From Pseudomonas orientalis (lineage in GTDB: Bacteria > Pseudomonadota > Gammaproteobacteria > Pseudomonadales > Pseudomonadaceae), in assembly GCF_022807995.1 (NCBI RefSeq), contig NZ_CP094351.1, positions 184,501 to 248,500 on the forward strand: a DNA stretch of 64,000 nucleotides. The letters run 5' to 3'. Position numbers and translations under genes: made by a program. Below the pieces are notes generated by a model. That model had not been told where the DNA came from, did not search any database, and saw nothing but the letters and a program-made list of their open reading frames with translations. Below are positions 36,141 through 44,885 of this stretch, one piece after another; position 1 is the stretch's first letter; each line of letters begins with the position of its first letter.

Positions 36141-36764
36141 ATGTTCACAGCAGCATTGATCTACATCCTGGCGGTGATAAGCCCGGGCCCCAACTTTATA
36201 ATTGTCAGCCGCTTCGCCTCGCTGGGCTCGGTGACCACCGGGATCGGCGCGACGCTGGGCATCTGCACGGTGGGCGTGTTTTTCTCGACCCTTTCCCTGC
36301 TCGGCCTGGCGGCCTTGTTGCACCAGTACCCGGCGTTTTCCAAAGTCGCCACGTTATGCGGTTCGGCCTACCTCCTGTACATCGCCTACAGCATCATCAA
36401 AAGCGTACTGGCCAAGAACACCGGCACGGCCGAAAGCACCGCCCCGGGCGTGACCAGTTTCGCCAAGGCCTACCGCGTGGGCGTTATCACCAATATCAGC
36501 AACATGAAAACCATCGCCTTCATGATCAGCATCTACGCCGGCTTTCTATCCGTGCCGCGCTCGGACATCGACAAAGTCCTGGTGGTGCTGCTGTGTTCCA
36601 CCCTGGAAGTGATCTGGTACTCCGTGGTGGCCCTGCTGTTCGGCCAGGGCCCGATCAAGGCACTGTTTCTCAAATACACCCGACAGATCGACGTAGGGCT
36701 GGCCGTGTTCCTGGTGGCGTTTTCACTGAACAACGCCATTCCTGTGCTGATAGCCAGTCGATGA
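36141..36764 (+). CDS. LysE/RhtB-family amino-acid exporter
   Basis: A 207-residue integral membrane protein with about six hydrophobic segments and the family signature SPGPNFIIVSRFASLG near the N-terminus (about 13-30). Such proteins export amino acids or related compounds; the substrate is not predictable here. The ATG at 36141 follows AGGAG with a 5-nt spacer. Its 3' end overlaps by 42 bp with a convergent small ORF. It is the last GC-typical gene before the AT-richer island. Confidence 0.86.
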   Translation: MFTAALIYILAVISPGPNFIIVSRFASLGSVTTGIGATLGICTVGVFFSTLSLLGLAALLHQYPAFSKVATLCGSAYLLYIAYSIIKSVLAKNTGTAESTAPGVTSFAKAYRVGVITNISNMKTIAFMISIYAGFLSVPRSDIDKVLVVLLCSTLEVIWYSVVALLFGQGPIKALFLKYTRQIDVGLAVFLVAFSLNNAIPVLIASR

Positions 36765-37007
36765 TTTCGCGGCCTTCAGTAATTGGGTGAAGGTATTAAT
36801 TGCTAGGTGGATGTCATCTTGGGTATCTCCGTCCCATTCCTCAACCGTTTCTAACTCGGCTCGTAAGCTGACGATACGCTGTTCGATTTCTTCGATCTCA
36901 GCGGCACCGCATTGCTTAGCGATTGCCTGCCAACGGTCATTAGAGATTTTTTCGTCGAGAGCTAAGCCGGATCGGGCATTGACGATTAGGTTCTGGAGGT
37001 TACTCAT
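36723..37007 (-). CDS. Small hypothetical protein at the island edge (94 residues)
   Basis: A charged, largely helical protein (IEEIEQRIVSLRAELETVEE in the middle, possible short coiled coil) read towards lysE. The ATG at 37007 was chosen; the frame stays open to 37076. Its stop lies 42 bp inside the 3' end of the convergent lysE-family gene, so its last 13 residues (SSTGYQHRNGVVQ) are antisense to lysE and may reflect a recombination junction that removed the original stop. No family is recognised. Confidence 0.5.
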   Translation of the reverse strand: MSNLQNLIVNARSGLALDEKISNDRWQAIAKQCGAAEIEEIEQRIVSLRAELETVEEWDGDTQDDIHLAINTFTQLLKAAKSSTGYQHRNGVVQ

Positions 37008-37099
37008 CTGAGATCTCGGGTGGGTTGCAGAAAAAGGTGCTGGGGACCCTGACGATATCCTGAGTACACGGGGCATGAAACCCGCGGGATCGAGTTAGT

Positions 37100-37433
37100 G
37101 GGAAGTGCCGGAAGTTACTGAAATTTCAATCGTTGAAATTGAAAGGATCTTGAAGAAAAAGGGCTATCGTTACAGCTTAGGTAAAGGTCACTCTATCTGT
37201 TGCTGATAGTGAACACCTGCATGGCGTCAACCATGGTGATGGGTGTCAACCACGTCAACCTGTCAACCAACTTATAAAATCCATCCGCTAACACGAACGC
37301 ACGGGTTCTATGCCCCGTACCTAAAAGAATGCTTCAGGGTCCCTACTGTCGAACCAAAGCCAAGAGCATGACCCACTTCAGCTTCGCTGAAGGAGCAATA
37401 CTATAGGGGCTATGGGGTTACCCTAATAAAACA
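37100..37433. other. Gene-free island stretch with a short reading frame
   Basis: A GTG-initiated frame of 33 codons near 37105-37206 (VEIERILKKKGYRYSLGKGH) is the only coding-like signal. It may be a gene scrap. A 6-bp repeated TGTCAACCA pattern (37240-37275) is also present. No promoter or RNA gene is recognised. Confidence 0.35.
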
Positions 37434-37555
37434 GTGTTACGGGTGTTACGGGTGTTACATAAGTATATAACTATATGATTTTAATATCTTTATATGGCGT
37501 TACACAGCTGTGGCAGGTTTGTCCATATGCGTGTTACATGGCAAAGAGGTGTTAC
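37434..37555 (+). repeat. Iteron-like GTGTTAC repeats
   Basis: GTGTTAC occurs at 37434, 37443 and 37452 at exact 9-bp spacing, again at 37531 and 37549, with a variant GCGTTAC at 37497, all in the same orientation around an AT-rich core (TAAGTATATAACTATATGAT). This looks like an iteron-type origin or operator of the island's satellite element. Confidence 0.6.
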
Positions 37556-37588
37556 ATCAATGAATGTCTTGGCTGGAGCTGATTGTGA

Positions 37589-37745
37589 TGATTACAGCGG
37601 GTGCCATCGACTTAGGGGCCCGTTTAGAAGGGCCGCTACCGCCAGAAGCTGCCGCTCATGGAGGGCAGCTTGCGACCGATTCTGTTGAAAAGTCAAATTT
37701 TCAGTTCGTCTGAACTCAGGCACAACCACCACCGGGAACCTACTC
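37589..37745 (+). pseudogene. Fragment of an island gene with an in-frame stop
   Basis: From the ATG at 37589 the frame reads ITAGAIDLGARLEGPLPPEA and continues to SVEKSNFQFV. It then meets TGA and goes on as TQAQPPPGTYSPR before another stop. The sequence looks like once-coding text from a satellite element, but the product is not recognised. Confidence 0.35.
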
Positions 37746-37855
37746 ACCACGTTGATTGGCTTTTCGGCCCTTCGTTGAGTTTTGCAACTCGGTTAGTGGG
37801 TTAGTTTGAGGTTTTTTGCTTCGTGCAGGCGCACCTATCCCGTAGCAGGTGGCCC

Positions 37856-38042
37856 TTAAAAGGTAGATTTGTCCAGTCGTCGCAGGTTCTGTACCGCGGC
37901 GGCCAGCGTGAACTCATCGGACGCGCCACTCATGCCAAGTAGTCGCAAGCGATCCAGTTTCAGAATGCGCTTGAGGTGGGCAAACAACATTTCGACCTTC
38001 TTACGTTCGTGGCGAGAGCGCTGATACGCCGGCGTCGCCGCG
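37856..38042 (-). pseudogene. C-terminal fragment of an IS5/IS1182-type transposase
   Basis: Reading on the minus strand, ATPAYQRSRHERKKVEMLFA then HLKRILKLDRLRL and FTLAAAVQNLRRL are the conserved end of DDE transposases of this group (the catalytic-Glu region is Y..SRHERKKVE). Only about 60 residues remain and no terminal inverted repeats were found. It is a relic marking past transposition next to the KAP gene. Confidence 0.65.
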
Positions 38043-38187
38043 ATGCTTCACCATATTGTAAAGCCAAGCTTCCTGTCAGAAGACAGCCAGGCATTGGGTC
38101 ATTCCACCCAGATGCGCTAGTAACCCGACCACAAGGTCAGTAAGCTCTTGCCAAGGTAGCCAATTGCCACAGTTTAGGGATGATCGA

Positions 38188-41100
38188 ATGCAAGATCCGC
38201 GTCGCATGATGCCCGCCGTCCTGGATCGCCATATTGAACGCGAAGACCAGGACGCTTTTGGACACCGCCACTATGCTCAAGCATTGCGTTGCTTGATCGA
38301 GGATGAAGGGCATCAGCCCCCGTTCAGCATCGGTTTGCTGGGCGGCTGGGGGACCGGCAAGAGCTCGGTGAAGGAACTCTATACGAGGGCACTTGCAGAC
38401 GACACCTCGACTGCTGGTGGACAGCAGCCCAGAAGTCAACGCTTCAAGAGCATCACTTTCAACGCCTGGCGGTTCGGTGGCAAAGAGCAAGATATTAAAC
38501 GAGCGCTTCTTCGCCACGTGTTCCTTGAGCTAGGGGGAGAGGAGAGCAAGCTGCAGGACGACCTGTATCGAAACGTGACTCACACCACATCGGTGCCCAA
38601 GAAGGTCAAGGAGCTTATCAAAGAGCACCTCCACACTTGGGCAGCGCCGGTGCCCGCGTTTGCGCTCGCCTTCACTGTCTACGTCATCTTGGTGATCGTC
38701 GGGCTGCTGTACCTACCATTGGACGGCGGCATAGCCCAAGGGCTCTTCGTAACCGCAGTCAGTGCAGTCTACGCCTACCTGATTAGCGTTATGAAGCCCT
38801 CAACAGTTAACCCATTCAACACGATCACCCGAGTGCATCTGCCGAATGTGAGTGCCGAGCAGTACGAGGAGTTACTCCTCCAGCAGCTACGCAAATTCAA
38901 GCCCAGCAAAGACAACTCAGTGCCTTACGAGCGTCTTGTCATTTTCGTAGATGACCTTGATCGCCTGTCAGCAGAAGAGATGGTGTTGGGATTGGACGCA
39001 GTCCGCACGTTCATGGAAATCCCTACAGAAAAACTGCCCAAAAACCTGGGGCTGGTATTCGTCATCTCTTGCGATGAAGGCAAGGTGGCAGACGCGCTCT
39101 TCAAGCGCCGGAGTAACCCTGAGCAGCCAGGCTCGATTTTCAGCTCTGCCGATGCGCGCCGTTACCTCGACCGCATATTCCAGTTCAGGCTTGAGATTCC
39201 GCCGCCGCCACGCAATGACATGCGCCAATTCGCGCTTTCGAAGCTAAAATGCTTCCCCGAGCTCGTGCAAGATATCGCTGATAAGGGTGCTTCAGTGGAA
39301 CAGATCGTGGATCGCATGATTCACGTGAACGTCACTGACCCTCGAAATGCCCTTCAGATTGTCAACGCCTTCACTCAGACCTGGTGGCTCGCCAAGACGC
39401 GGGAATTCGACGCCATTGGCAGTGACCGCCCTGGTGGTCTGCATGAGGGGGCTGTCACGAAGCACCCGATCGCACTTGGCGCGCTAAGTGCCGCACGCGT
39501 GAGCTTCCCGGGTTTCTACCGTGATCTCCAGGATGATCCCCAGCTTCTGCTCCGCCTGACCAACCTCATGGTCAGGCAAACATCGCTTCATAACGAACCG
39601 CTAGAGGCACATCAAGTCCTTAAGCGATACGTTACACAGGAGGGAGATGACAAGCCGATCCTTGTGGAAGGGTGCCGGGATCTACGCCAGTTCTTGGCAA
39701 GCCTGGTCGGCATAAACTGGCCCGAATCTCTGCAAAGCCTTCTCTTGCTTTCTGAAGACACCGTCACTCGCCAATATGGTGCTCACGCTTCAAAGATCTA
39801 CAACCAGCTAGTTTCAGGCGACACCCAAGGCTTCCTGGAAACCCTCTCGCCGCGGGCAAACGAACTGTTGAGCGACGTCGAGGGGCAGTTACTGCACAAT
39901 ATGCTCAGTGAGTTGCACCGTACTGAACAAGCACTGAAGTTCAACGCAATGCGCGTGGTGGCAGACATCATTGATCGCCTGCCAGTCCGTACTCGGGAAA
40001 TGGTACTCGGCATTCTTTGCAACGACCTGGTCACCTCTCCAGAGCTCCGAACGTCTCTGGGCGTTGAGAAAATTGATCGCATCGTTAAGGCTGCCAACCC
40101 AGTGGATCAGCAGCACGTTGCTACCGTGCTCATCGACAGCCTGCTCAACATAGAGAAACCGGGCATGCTTGATCTCCCTACGGGCCAAGCGCCCAACATG
40201 GAGGAAGCCATCAGCATCGCCAAGTGTGCCGCAAACACAGCGCTACACGTGCTGGACGCTCATGGCTTACCAGCCCAGCCGAATCTAACGTTGATGAGCT
40301 GGCTTACCGATCGAACAGTTACCACTGCAAAAGGCTCCCTCAAGCTCCCGTTCCTCGACTTCCACAAATGGATGGACAGCTTTGAGTCAGCGCTGCTTCC
40401 AGAAATCGGACCGGCCTATGTGGATCAGCTGACTGCGGCCCTGCTCGCGCACGAAGCGGGCGAAATCGATGACGGCCAAGCGCTGGCCGCGCTGGGGGCG
40501 GAATCTACCGTGGCCAGGGTTGATCGCGTCTGGGCGCAACTGGCCATTGAAGGTGAAGACAGCCGGTTCAAGATGTGGGCACAGATCAGAGCGGCAAGCA
40601 GCCTCTATGCGCCAGAGCCAATCAGCTGCGTGCTGAATGCAGTAGAGCAGCACCATCGCTCCGCCGAAGATAAGCAAGTGTTGGAGTGCTTGAAACTCCT
40701 GTGCAGGCGTGTCAGGGAGGTCAAACAGGAGCAACTCGATTACCCGCGAGCCTTCCGCCTGCTTATCGACATCGGGGCTTCGCGGCTTCCACGCTTTGAT
40801 GCCTCGCACTACCAGGCGTATGCCGATCTCTGCACAGGGCTTAGCGAAATCGAAGGCTACGAAAACGACGCGGCCACTGTCCTGGAAAAGTTCGTCATTC
40901 TTGATGAGGACGCGCTCGGCGAGGTTTTGGATCATTGGATCGCAACGCCGCTAGAGGACGTTCCTCGCGAGTGTCGCAAGGTGATTTTTGAGGCCTATGA
41001 GAACCTGTCTGAAGGGAACCAGGAGGCTGTTGCCACACATCTTACACAGCTGACAGAAGGCACCGTGCTTGATGAGCGAGACGAGAGTCTCTACACCGAC

Positions 41101-42270
41101 GCAGCCACTCACATTCCTCTTGAATATTGGGGGCGCTCGGATCTGCAGGCGCATCTCGACAAGCTTCTGACAACGTTGCCAGGCAAAGCAGATGAGTGGG
41201 ATAGCTACTTGAAATTCCTGCTTCCAGGATTGAGCCGCGTCATACTGCAGGCAAGCCCAATCGTTCTGGGCCCAGCGCTGCAAAATCTGGTCAGCAATGC
41301 CAAGGATTACCCAGATGTATATGAAGAGCTGCACCGCACGATGGTCGGTCGTTGGCCTTCAGAGGATGTTCTCACCAGCGGTTACAACCCGCAGGCGATG
41401 TTCACCGAGGCGCGTCTCGCTGTCACAAAAGTTCCTTGTTACGTTGGACGGCATACTCTGGCATCGCTGAACAGCATGTTGGTTGAAAAGATCGTGCCGT
41501 CTTCTCTTGCCACTACGCTTGTGGAGATCGCGCGCTTCGTTTGGGAGCAAAACCCAGAAGAAGCCGCTGAGTTCCTAAGCACCAGTGGTCATGAGGTTCC
41601 AGTAGAGCAAATGGCCCACTTGCCTGACCCGATCAGCTTCGGGAACGCCGATGAAGTAGCTTTGCTGGAGCGCGTCTGGAGGGCTCTGACGCCCAACCTG
41701 TCGATGCAGGAGGACTTTGAGACCACCAAGGGCGTGCTGCTCTTAGGAATGCGTGGCAACACACAAGATCCTGACCTTGCGTTGTCCCTATGGTGTCGGG
41801 CACTGGCTGCCGAGGGCCACTACAATCTCAAAAAGCTTCTTCTCGACGCGCAGACGACGGATGAACACAGAGCTCGTCTGTTCAAGCAAATCGTCCGAGC
41901 TGAGGGTGGAGAGGATCACAAAGAGTCGCGAGAGGTACTCACGCTCGCGATTACTATCTTCAAAACGCCGGACAGTCCACTGAGCTGGTCTGCTGTCCAT
42001 GCGTCGCGAGTTGACATCAGTAAGCGGCTGGTAACACATGAGGAGCGGGTCGACTTTGCCAAGCAGTTGCTGAGCGAACTTCGCAACGCAGCCTCTGAGA
42101 CCGCCAAGGGCCATATGGCCACTTGGGCGAAAGTGCTGGGTACCGACGCCGTTCTCAAGGAATTGAAGCCTGCTGGGCTGAAGGAAGAAGACCTGAGTAT
42201 CATTGGGAAGTTTTTCGGCGATAGCCGGACAATGAAAGGTTTGATGACACGCTGGAACAATCGCAAGTAG
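38188..42270 (+). CDS. KAP-family P-loop NTPase, 1360 residues, candidate defence protein
   Basis: The N-terminal KAP domain (about 20-420) has Walker A GGWGTGKSS (52-60) and Walker B LVIFVDDLDRL (about 250-260). Inserted between them are two membrane segments (about 155-178 and 185-205), the family's typical hairpin, so the protein should sit on the inner face of the membrane. About 900 further residues are helical and repeat-like without a recognised catalytic domain, making it longer than most KAP proteins. KAP proteins include phage-exclusion factors such as PifA (family knowledge). The ATG at 38188 follows AGGGA with a 7-nt spacer; a TTG lies upstream at 38164. Single-gene unit on the plus strand, convergent with the metallophosphoesterase/NTPase genes. 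Composition differs from the core genome. Confidence 0.85.
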   Translation: MQDPRRMMPAVLDRHIEREDQDAFGHRHYAQALRCLIEDEGHQPPFSIGLLGGWGTGKSSVKELYTRALADDTSTAGGQQPRSQRFKSITFNAWRFGGKEQDIKRALLRHVFLELGGEESKLQDDLYRNVTHTTSVPKKVKELIKEHLHTWAAPVPAFALAFTVYVILVIVGLLYLPLDGGIAQGLFVTAVSAVYAYLISVMKPSTVNPFNTITRVHLPNVSAEQYEELLLQQLRKFKPSKDNSVPYERLVIFVDDLDRLSAEEMVLGLDAVRTFMEIPTEKLPKNLGLVFVISCDEGKVADALFKRRSNPEQPGSIFSSADARRYLDRIFQFRLEIPPPPRNDMRQFALSKLKCFPELVQDIADKGASVEQIVDRMIHVNVTDPRNALQIVNAFTQTWWLAKTREFDAIGSDRPGGLHEGAVTKHPIALGALSAARVSFPGFYRDLQDDPQLLLRLTNLMVRQTSLHNEPLEAHQVLKRYVTQEGDDKPILVEGCRDLRQFLASLVGINWPESLQSLLLLSEDTVTRQYGAHASKIYNQLVSGDTQGFLETLSPRANELLSDVEGQLLHNMLSELHRTEQALKFNAMRVVADIIDRLPVRTREMVLGILCNDLVTSPELRTSLGVEKIDRIVKAANPVDQQHVATVLIDSLLNIEKPGMLDLPTGQAPNMEEAISIAKCAANTALHVLDAHGLPAQPNLTLMSWLTDRTVTTAKGSLKLPFLDFHKWMDSFESALLPEIGPAYVDQLTAALLAHEAGEIDDGQALAALGAESTVARVDRVWAQLAIEGEDSRFKMWAQIRAASSLYAPEPISCVLNAVEQHHRSAEDKQVLECLKLLCRRVREVKQEQLDYPRAFRLLIDIGASRLPRFDASHYQAYADLCTGLSEIEGYENDAATVLEKFVILDEDALGEVLDHWIATPLEDVPRECRKVIFEAYENLSEGNQEAVATHLTQLTEGTVLDERDESLYTDAATHIPLEYWGRSDLQAHLDKLLTTLPGKADEWDSYLKFLLPGLSRVILQASPIVLGPALQNLVSNAKDYPDVYEELHRTMVGRWPSEDVLTSGYNPQAMFTEARLAVTKVPCYVGRHTLASLNSMLVEKIVPSSLATTLVEIARFVWEQNPEEAAEFLSTSGHEVPVEQMAHLPDPISFGNADEVALLERVWRALTPNLSMQEDFETTKGVLLLGMRGNTQDPDLALSLWCRALAAEGHYNLKKLLLDAQTTDEHRARLFKQIVRAEGGEDHKESREVLTLAITIFKTPDSPLSWSAVHASRVDISKRLVTHEERVDFAKQLLSELRNAASETAKGHMATWAKVLGTDAVLKELKPAGLKEEDLSIIGKFFGDSRTMKGLMTRWNNRK

Positions 42271-42288
42271 AAGCCTTTCTAGGTCTGA

Positions 42289-42460
42289 GGCTGCCCTGAT
42301 GGGGCAGCCCGTTGGCTAGAGGATCTACTCATAAACCAAACACTCACGACTTTCAATCATACCGCCAGACCCAAATGAGTGAGTGGCGTCGCCTTTCGTG
42401 ATCACTGCCGAGAGTCGTATGGGTCGAAAGCAGTAACCCACGACCGGCAGCTTTCGACCC
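42289..42460. other. Two hairpins between convergent island genes
   Basis: GGCTGCCC / GGGCAGCC (42289-42309) lies 19 bp after the KAP stop and could terminate it, although no T-run follows. A perfect 11-bp inverted repeat GGGTCGAAAGC / GCTTTCGACCC (42421-42431, 42450-42460) resembles a recurrent intergenic hairpin of Pseudomonas. The rest of 42271-42647 shows no gene that I would support. Confidence 0.5.
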
Positions 42461-42647
42461 CAAGGTGCCGTTGGCCAAAAACAGCCAATCGGATGCGTTT
42501 AGGAAACCAGAGGCGATTCGCATACACAAAAACAAACCAAAAAAATTAGAAATCGAACGCACCGCAAAACGTACCAAGTCGGGGGCGTACTATTTGCTTA
42601 GGGAAGTAGCCCATATAAATGGGCACTCTCTCTACAAGAAAACACAG

Positions 42648-44885
42648 TCAGCTTAACAATGTGCTTTTTTGATCAGCCAACTCAGCGAGCTCAGCCTCAT
42701 ACGTATTCATTCGCTCCATAATATATAGGCGATCCTCTTCGAGAATTGAAGACCCAAGAGCGCCAGAGGCTAATAAAAGCCTCAAAAAGCTCAACTCTGC
42801 TTTTCCATTCTGAGCTAATCGATAGGTTACAGAACTTAGAGAGAACAAATGCGCTAGCTCTGCCAACTCTCCGCGCTCATGCAGCACTTGCCAAAGGCTT
42901 ATATGAGCACGATTAAATAGTAAGGTTTTTCGCTGCGCCCTCACATAATCGTAACAACCTTTAAGGTTGTTTAGCATGCTGTGAGATAGCTTATCACCCT
43001 GTTCAAGTGCTAACGAAGCATAGTTAATTGTGGACTTAACATAATTAAAGATGTCTTTTTCTTTTAATGCTCTATTTGCCATCCGAAGACAGATATCCTT
43101 TCTGAGCGCAGGGTCAAGATAAGCCGCAATACGAAGTTCAATATTATTTGCTGTAGTAAAATGGGAGTCACGCAAACATGCTCGATTCAACCTCTGAAGC
43201 TTTAATATTTTGTGCTTTGAGTTTGACCTGCCAATGACAATTGAATCTGCATGCCGATAAGTTGCGGCCTTTTTATCTGTTTCATCCTTTGCCATCTTTG
43301 CAAACTTAACAGCATCAGAAGCGTTGCCATTATCGTCATGAAGCATAGCTATATTTAGATAAATGCTCGCCCTACGTTGGCGTGTTTGATTCTCCGCCCC
43401 GAGCAAATACTCGTAAAGCTCAATTGCTTTATTATCATCGTCAAGAATGCGCAGGCTATTTGCATATCGAAACAAAATGTCTTGAGCAAGACGCTGTTTA
43501 ATATTCTCCTTGAGTTTGGGGACAATCAAATAGCAAAGATTGCATATTTCGCGATGATGACAAGCAGTGTCCATTTTTTTTGTATAGAATGACAAAAGCC
43601 CTAAGCTATCCAGCAGATCACTGGACTCAGATGAAATCAAAGAATCGTTAAAAAATCGACGCAACAAAGTATTTGCGTTTAGCGTTGCATACTCAAACTC
43701 ATTTAATTTGTTCTGAGAGAAATTTGAACCGATCTTGTACTCTTTTAAGCGCCAATCTTTTCCAAAATAAAGTGCAATTGCCTTTTCTGTTAGATCTTTG
43801 TAGCTGTCTCTAGATAAGTAACGGACATATAGCTGGGCTGGGCGAATAGCGTTAACTATTTTAGGCAGCTCGATTTTTTCACGTTCGAAAAAACTATGTG
43901 TAATAGCATCAATCAGGCCAACATTTACCAACTGACCTGTCTGCACGGGATAAAACGGCTGATTCTTGCGGAAATATTTTAGCCTAACAATATCTTCACC
44001 ATACGGAAAGACGGAAAGGCAAGCCAGTAGTTGAAAAAGATCATCGTTCGATGCTTTGTGTAGACGGTCAATTGCAGCAATTAATGATGGCGCTAAGTCA
44101 TCAACATTTATATTGCGCACTGCCAGCTCTGAAGTTTCATTAGCTAAGTCCGTAAAAGGCGTATACGATAATTTAGATAAAATCTGATTGATAATTCCTG
44201 GGCGGCCGTTAGACATTCTGTAAATCTCACCTGCTGCCATCGCCGCTTCCGGAACTTGACTTCCTGAGGGGTGAGACAGTGTGAATTTATTACAGGCTGG
44301 TTCATCCAAGGCTAACAGAACAACAGGGTTGACAGGGACGCGAGAACTAAGCGCACGACTTCTCACAATTATCTGAATGTTTGGTACCATATCCTTAAGG
44401 TACTGAGTTATTGATAGAACCTCATCTATAATAGCCTTGCTTGAAATTCGTGACTCCGCGGGAACATTGTCAATAAGAACTGCATGATCTGGATGAGATG
44501 CTAAAATCGCGCAAAACTCTTGAAGCCTGAAGCCTAAACAGTTATTAACGTTCTCAAAAAAATAGTCTATACCTTTGTATTCTGCCAGATTTAACTGAAC
44601 CCAAACCTTGCTACTGCCCGTCTGATGTTCCAAGCAGCGAATAAACTCGTCACTGTACATATCCCATGAGGCGACAAGCCACAAAGTTCTCTCTGAGTGC
44701 AACTGCCTAATCGCCTCCCTAAAAGCGTTCGCTGGAAAAGCATTAAGCATATGTTTATGGAAAGCTGGCAGAGGGTATTTTGAACTAATGTACTCTTTCC
44801 TATGCGCAAAATCCGATTCTTTCTGGACTGAGGCCGCTATAGAGCCAACTCTGCCTTGGATAGATGCCTCTTCAGTTAATTTTTT
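42648..44885 (-). CDS. STAND-like NTPase with helical repeats, readable only by frameshift from the phosphoesterase gene
   Basis: About 745 residues in the -1 frame relative to the upstream metallophosphoesterase. A NACHT/STAND-like core is suggested by LWLVASWDMYSDEF where a P-loop is expected, by HAVLIDNVP as a Walker B-like strand and by IQIIVRSRAL as a sensor strand. The P-loop lacks the GK(S/T) signature, so ATP binding may be lost or unusual. The C-terminal half consists of paired helices resembling TPR (ILDDDNKAIELYEYLL, SIYLNIAMLHDDNGN). No start codon with a ribosome-binding site is found near the beginning; the first Met (44750) lies inside the domain. The likely product is a fusion of about 1099 residues made by slippage at the A-tract. 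Strongly AT-rich. Confidence 0.65.
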   Translation of the reverse strand, partial: KKLTEEASIQGRVGSIAASVQKESDFAHRKEYISSKYPLPAFHKHMLNAFPANAFREAIRQLHSERTLWLVASWDMYSDEFIRCLEHQTGSSKVWVQLNLAEYKGIDYFFENVNNCLGFRLQEFCAILASHPDHAVLIDNVPAESRISSKAIIDEVLSITQYLKDMVPNIQIIVRSRALSSRVPVNPVVLLALDEPACNKFTLSHPSGSQVPEAAMAAGEIYRMSNGRPGIINQILSKLSYTPFTDLANETSELAVRNINVDDLAPSLIAAIDRLHKASNDDLFQLLACLSVFPYGEDIVRLKYFRKNQPFYPVQTGQLVNVGLIDAITHSFFEREKIELPKIVNAIRPAQLYVRYLSRDSYKDLTEKAIALYFGKDWRLKEYKIGSNFSQNKLNEFEYATLNANTLLRRFFNDSLISSESSDLLDSLGLLSFYTKKMDTACHHREICNLCYLIVPKLKENIKQRLAQDILFRYANSLRILDDDNKAIELYEYLLGAENQTRQRRASIYLNIAMLHDDNGNASDAVKFAKMAKDETDKKAATYRHADSIVIGRSNSKHKILKLQRLNRACLRDSHFTTANNIELRIAAYLDPALRKDICLRMANRALKEKDIFNYVKSTINYASLALEQGDKLSHSMLNNLKGCYDYVRAQRKTLLFNRAHISLWQVLHERGELAELAHLFSLSSVTYRLAQNGKAELSFLRLLLASGALGSSILEEDRLYIMERMNTYEAELAELADQKSTLLS

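Noticed and set aside
37494..37688. A 64-codon plus-strand frame across the iteron region
   Set aside because: It reads through the GTGTTAC repeats. Another frame (from 37589) looks more like former coding sequence.
42465..42656. A 63-codon plus-strand frame between the convergent island genes
   Set aside because: It is Lys-rich with no ribosome-binding site, runs into the 3' end of the opposite gene, and its first part overlaps a hairpin region.
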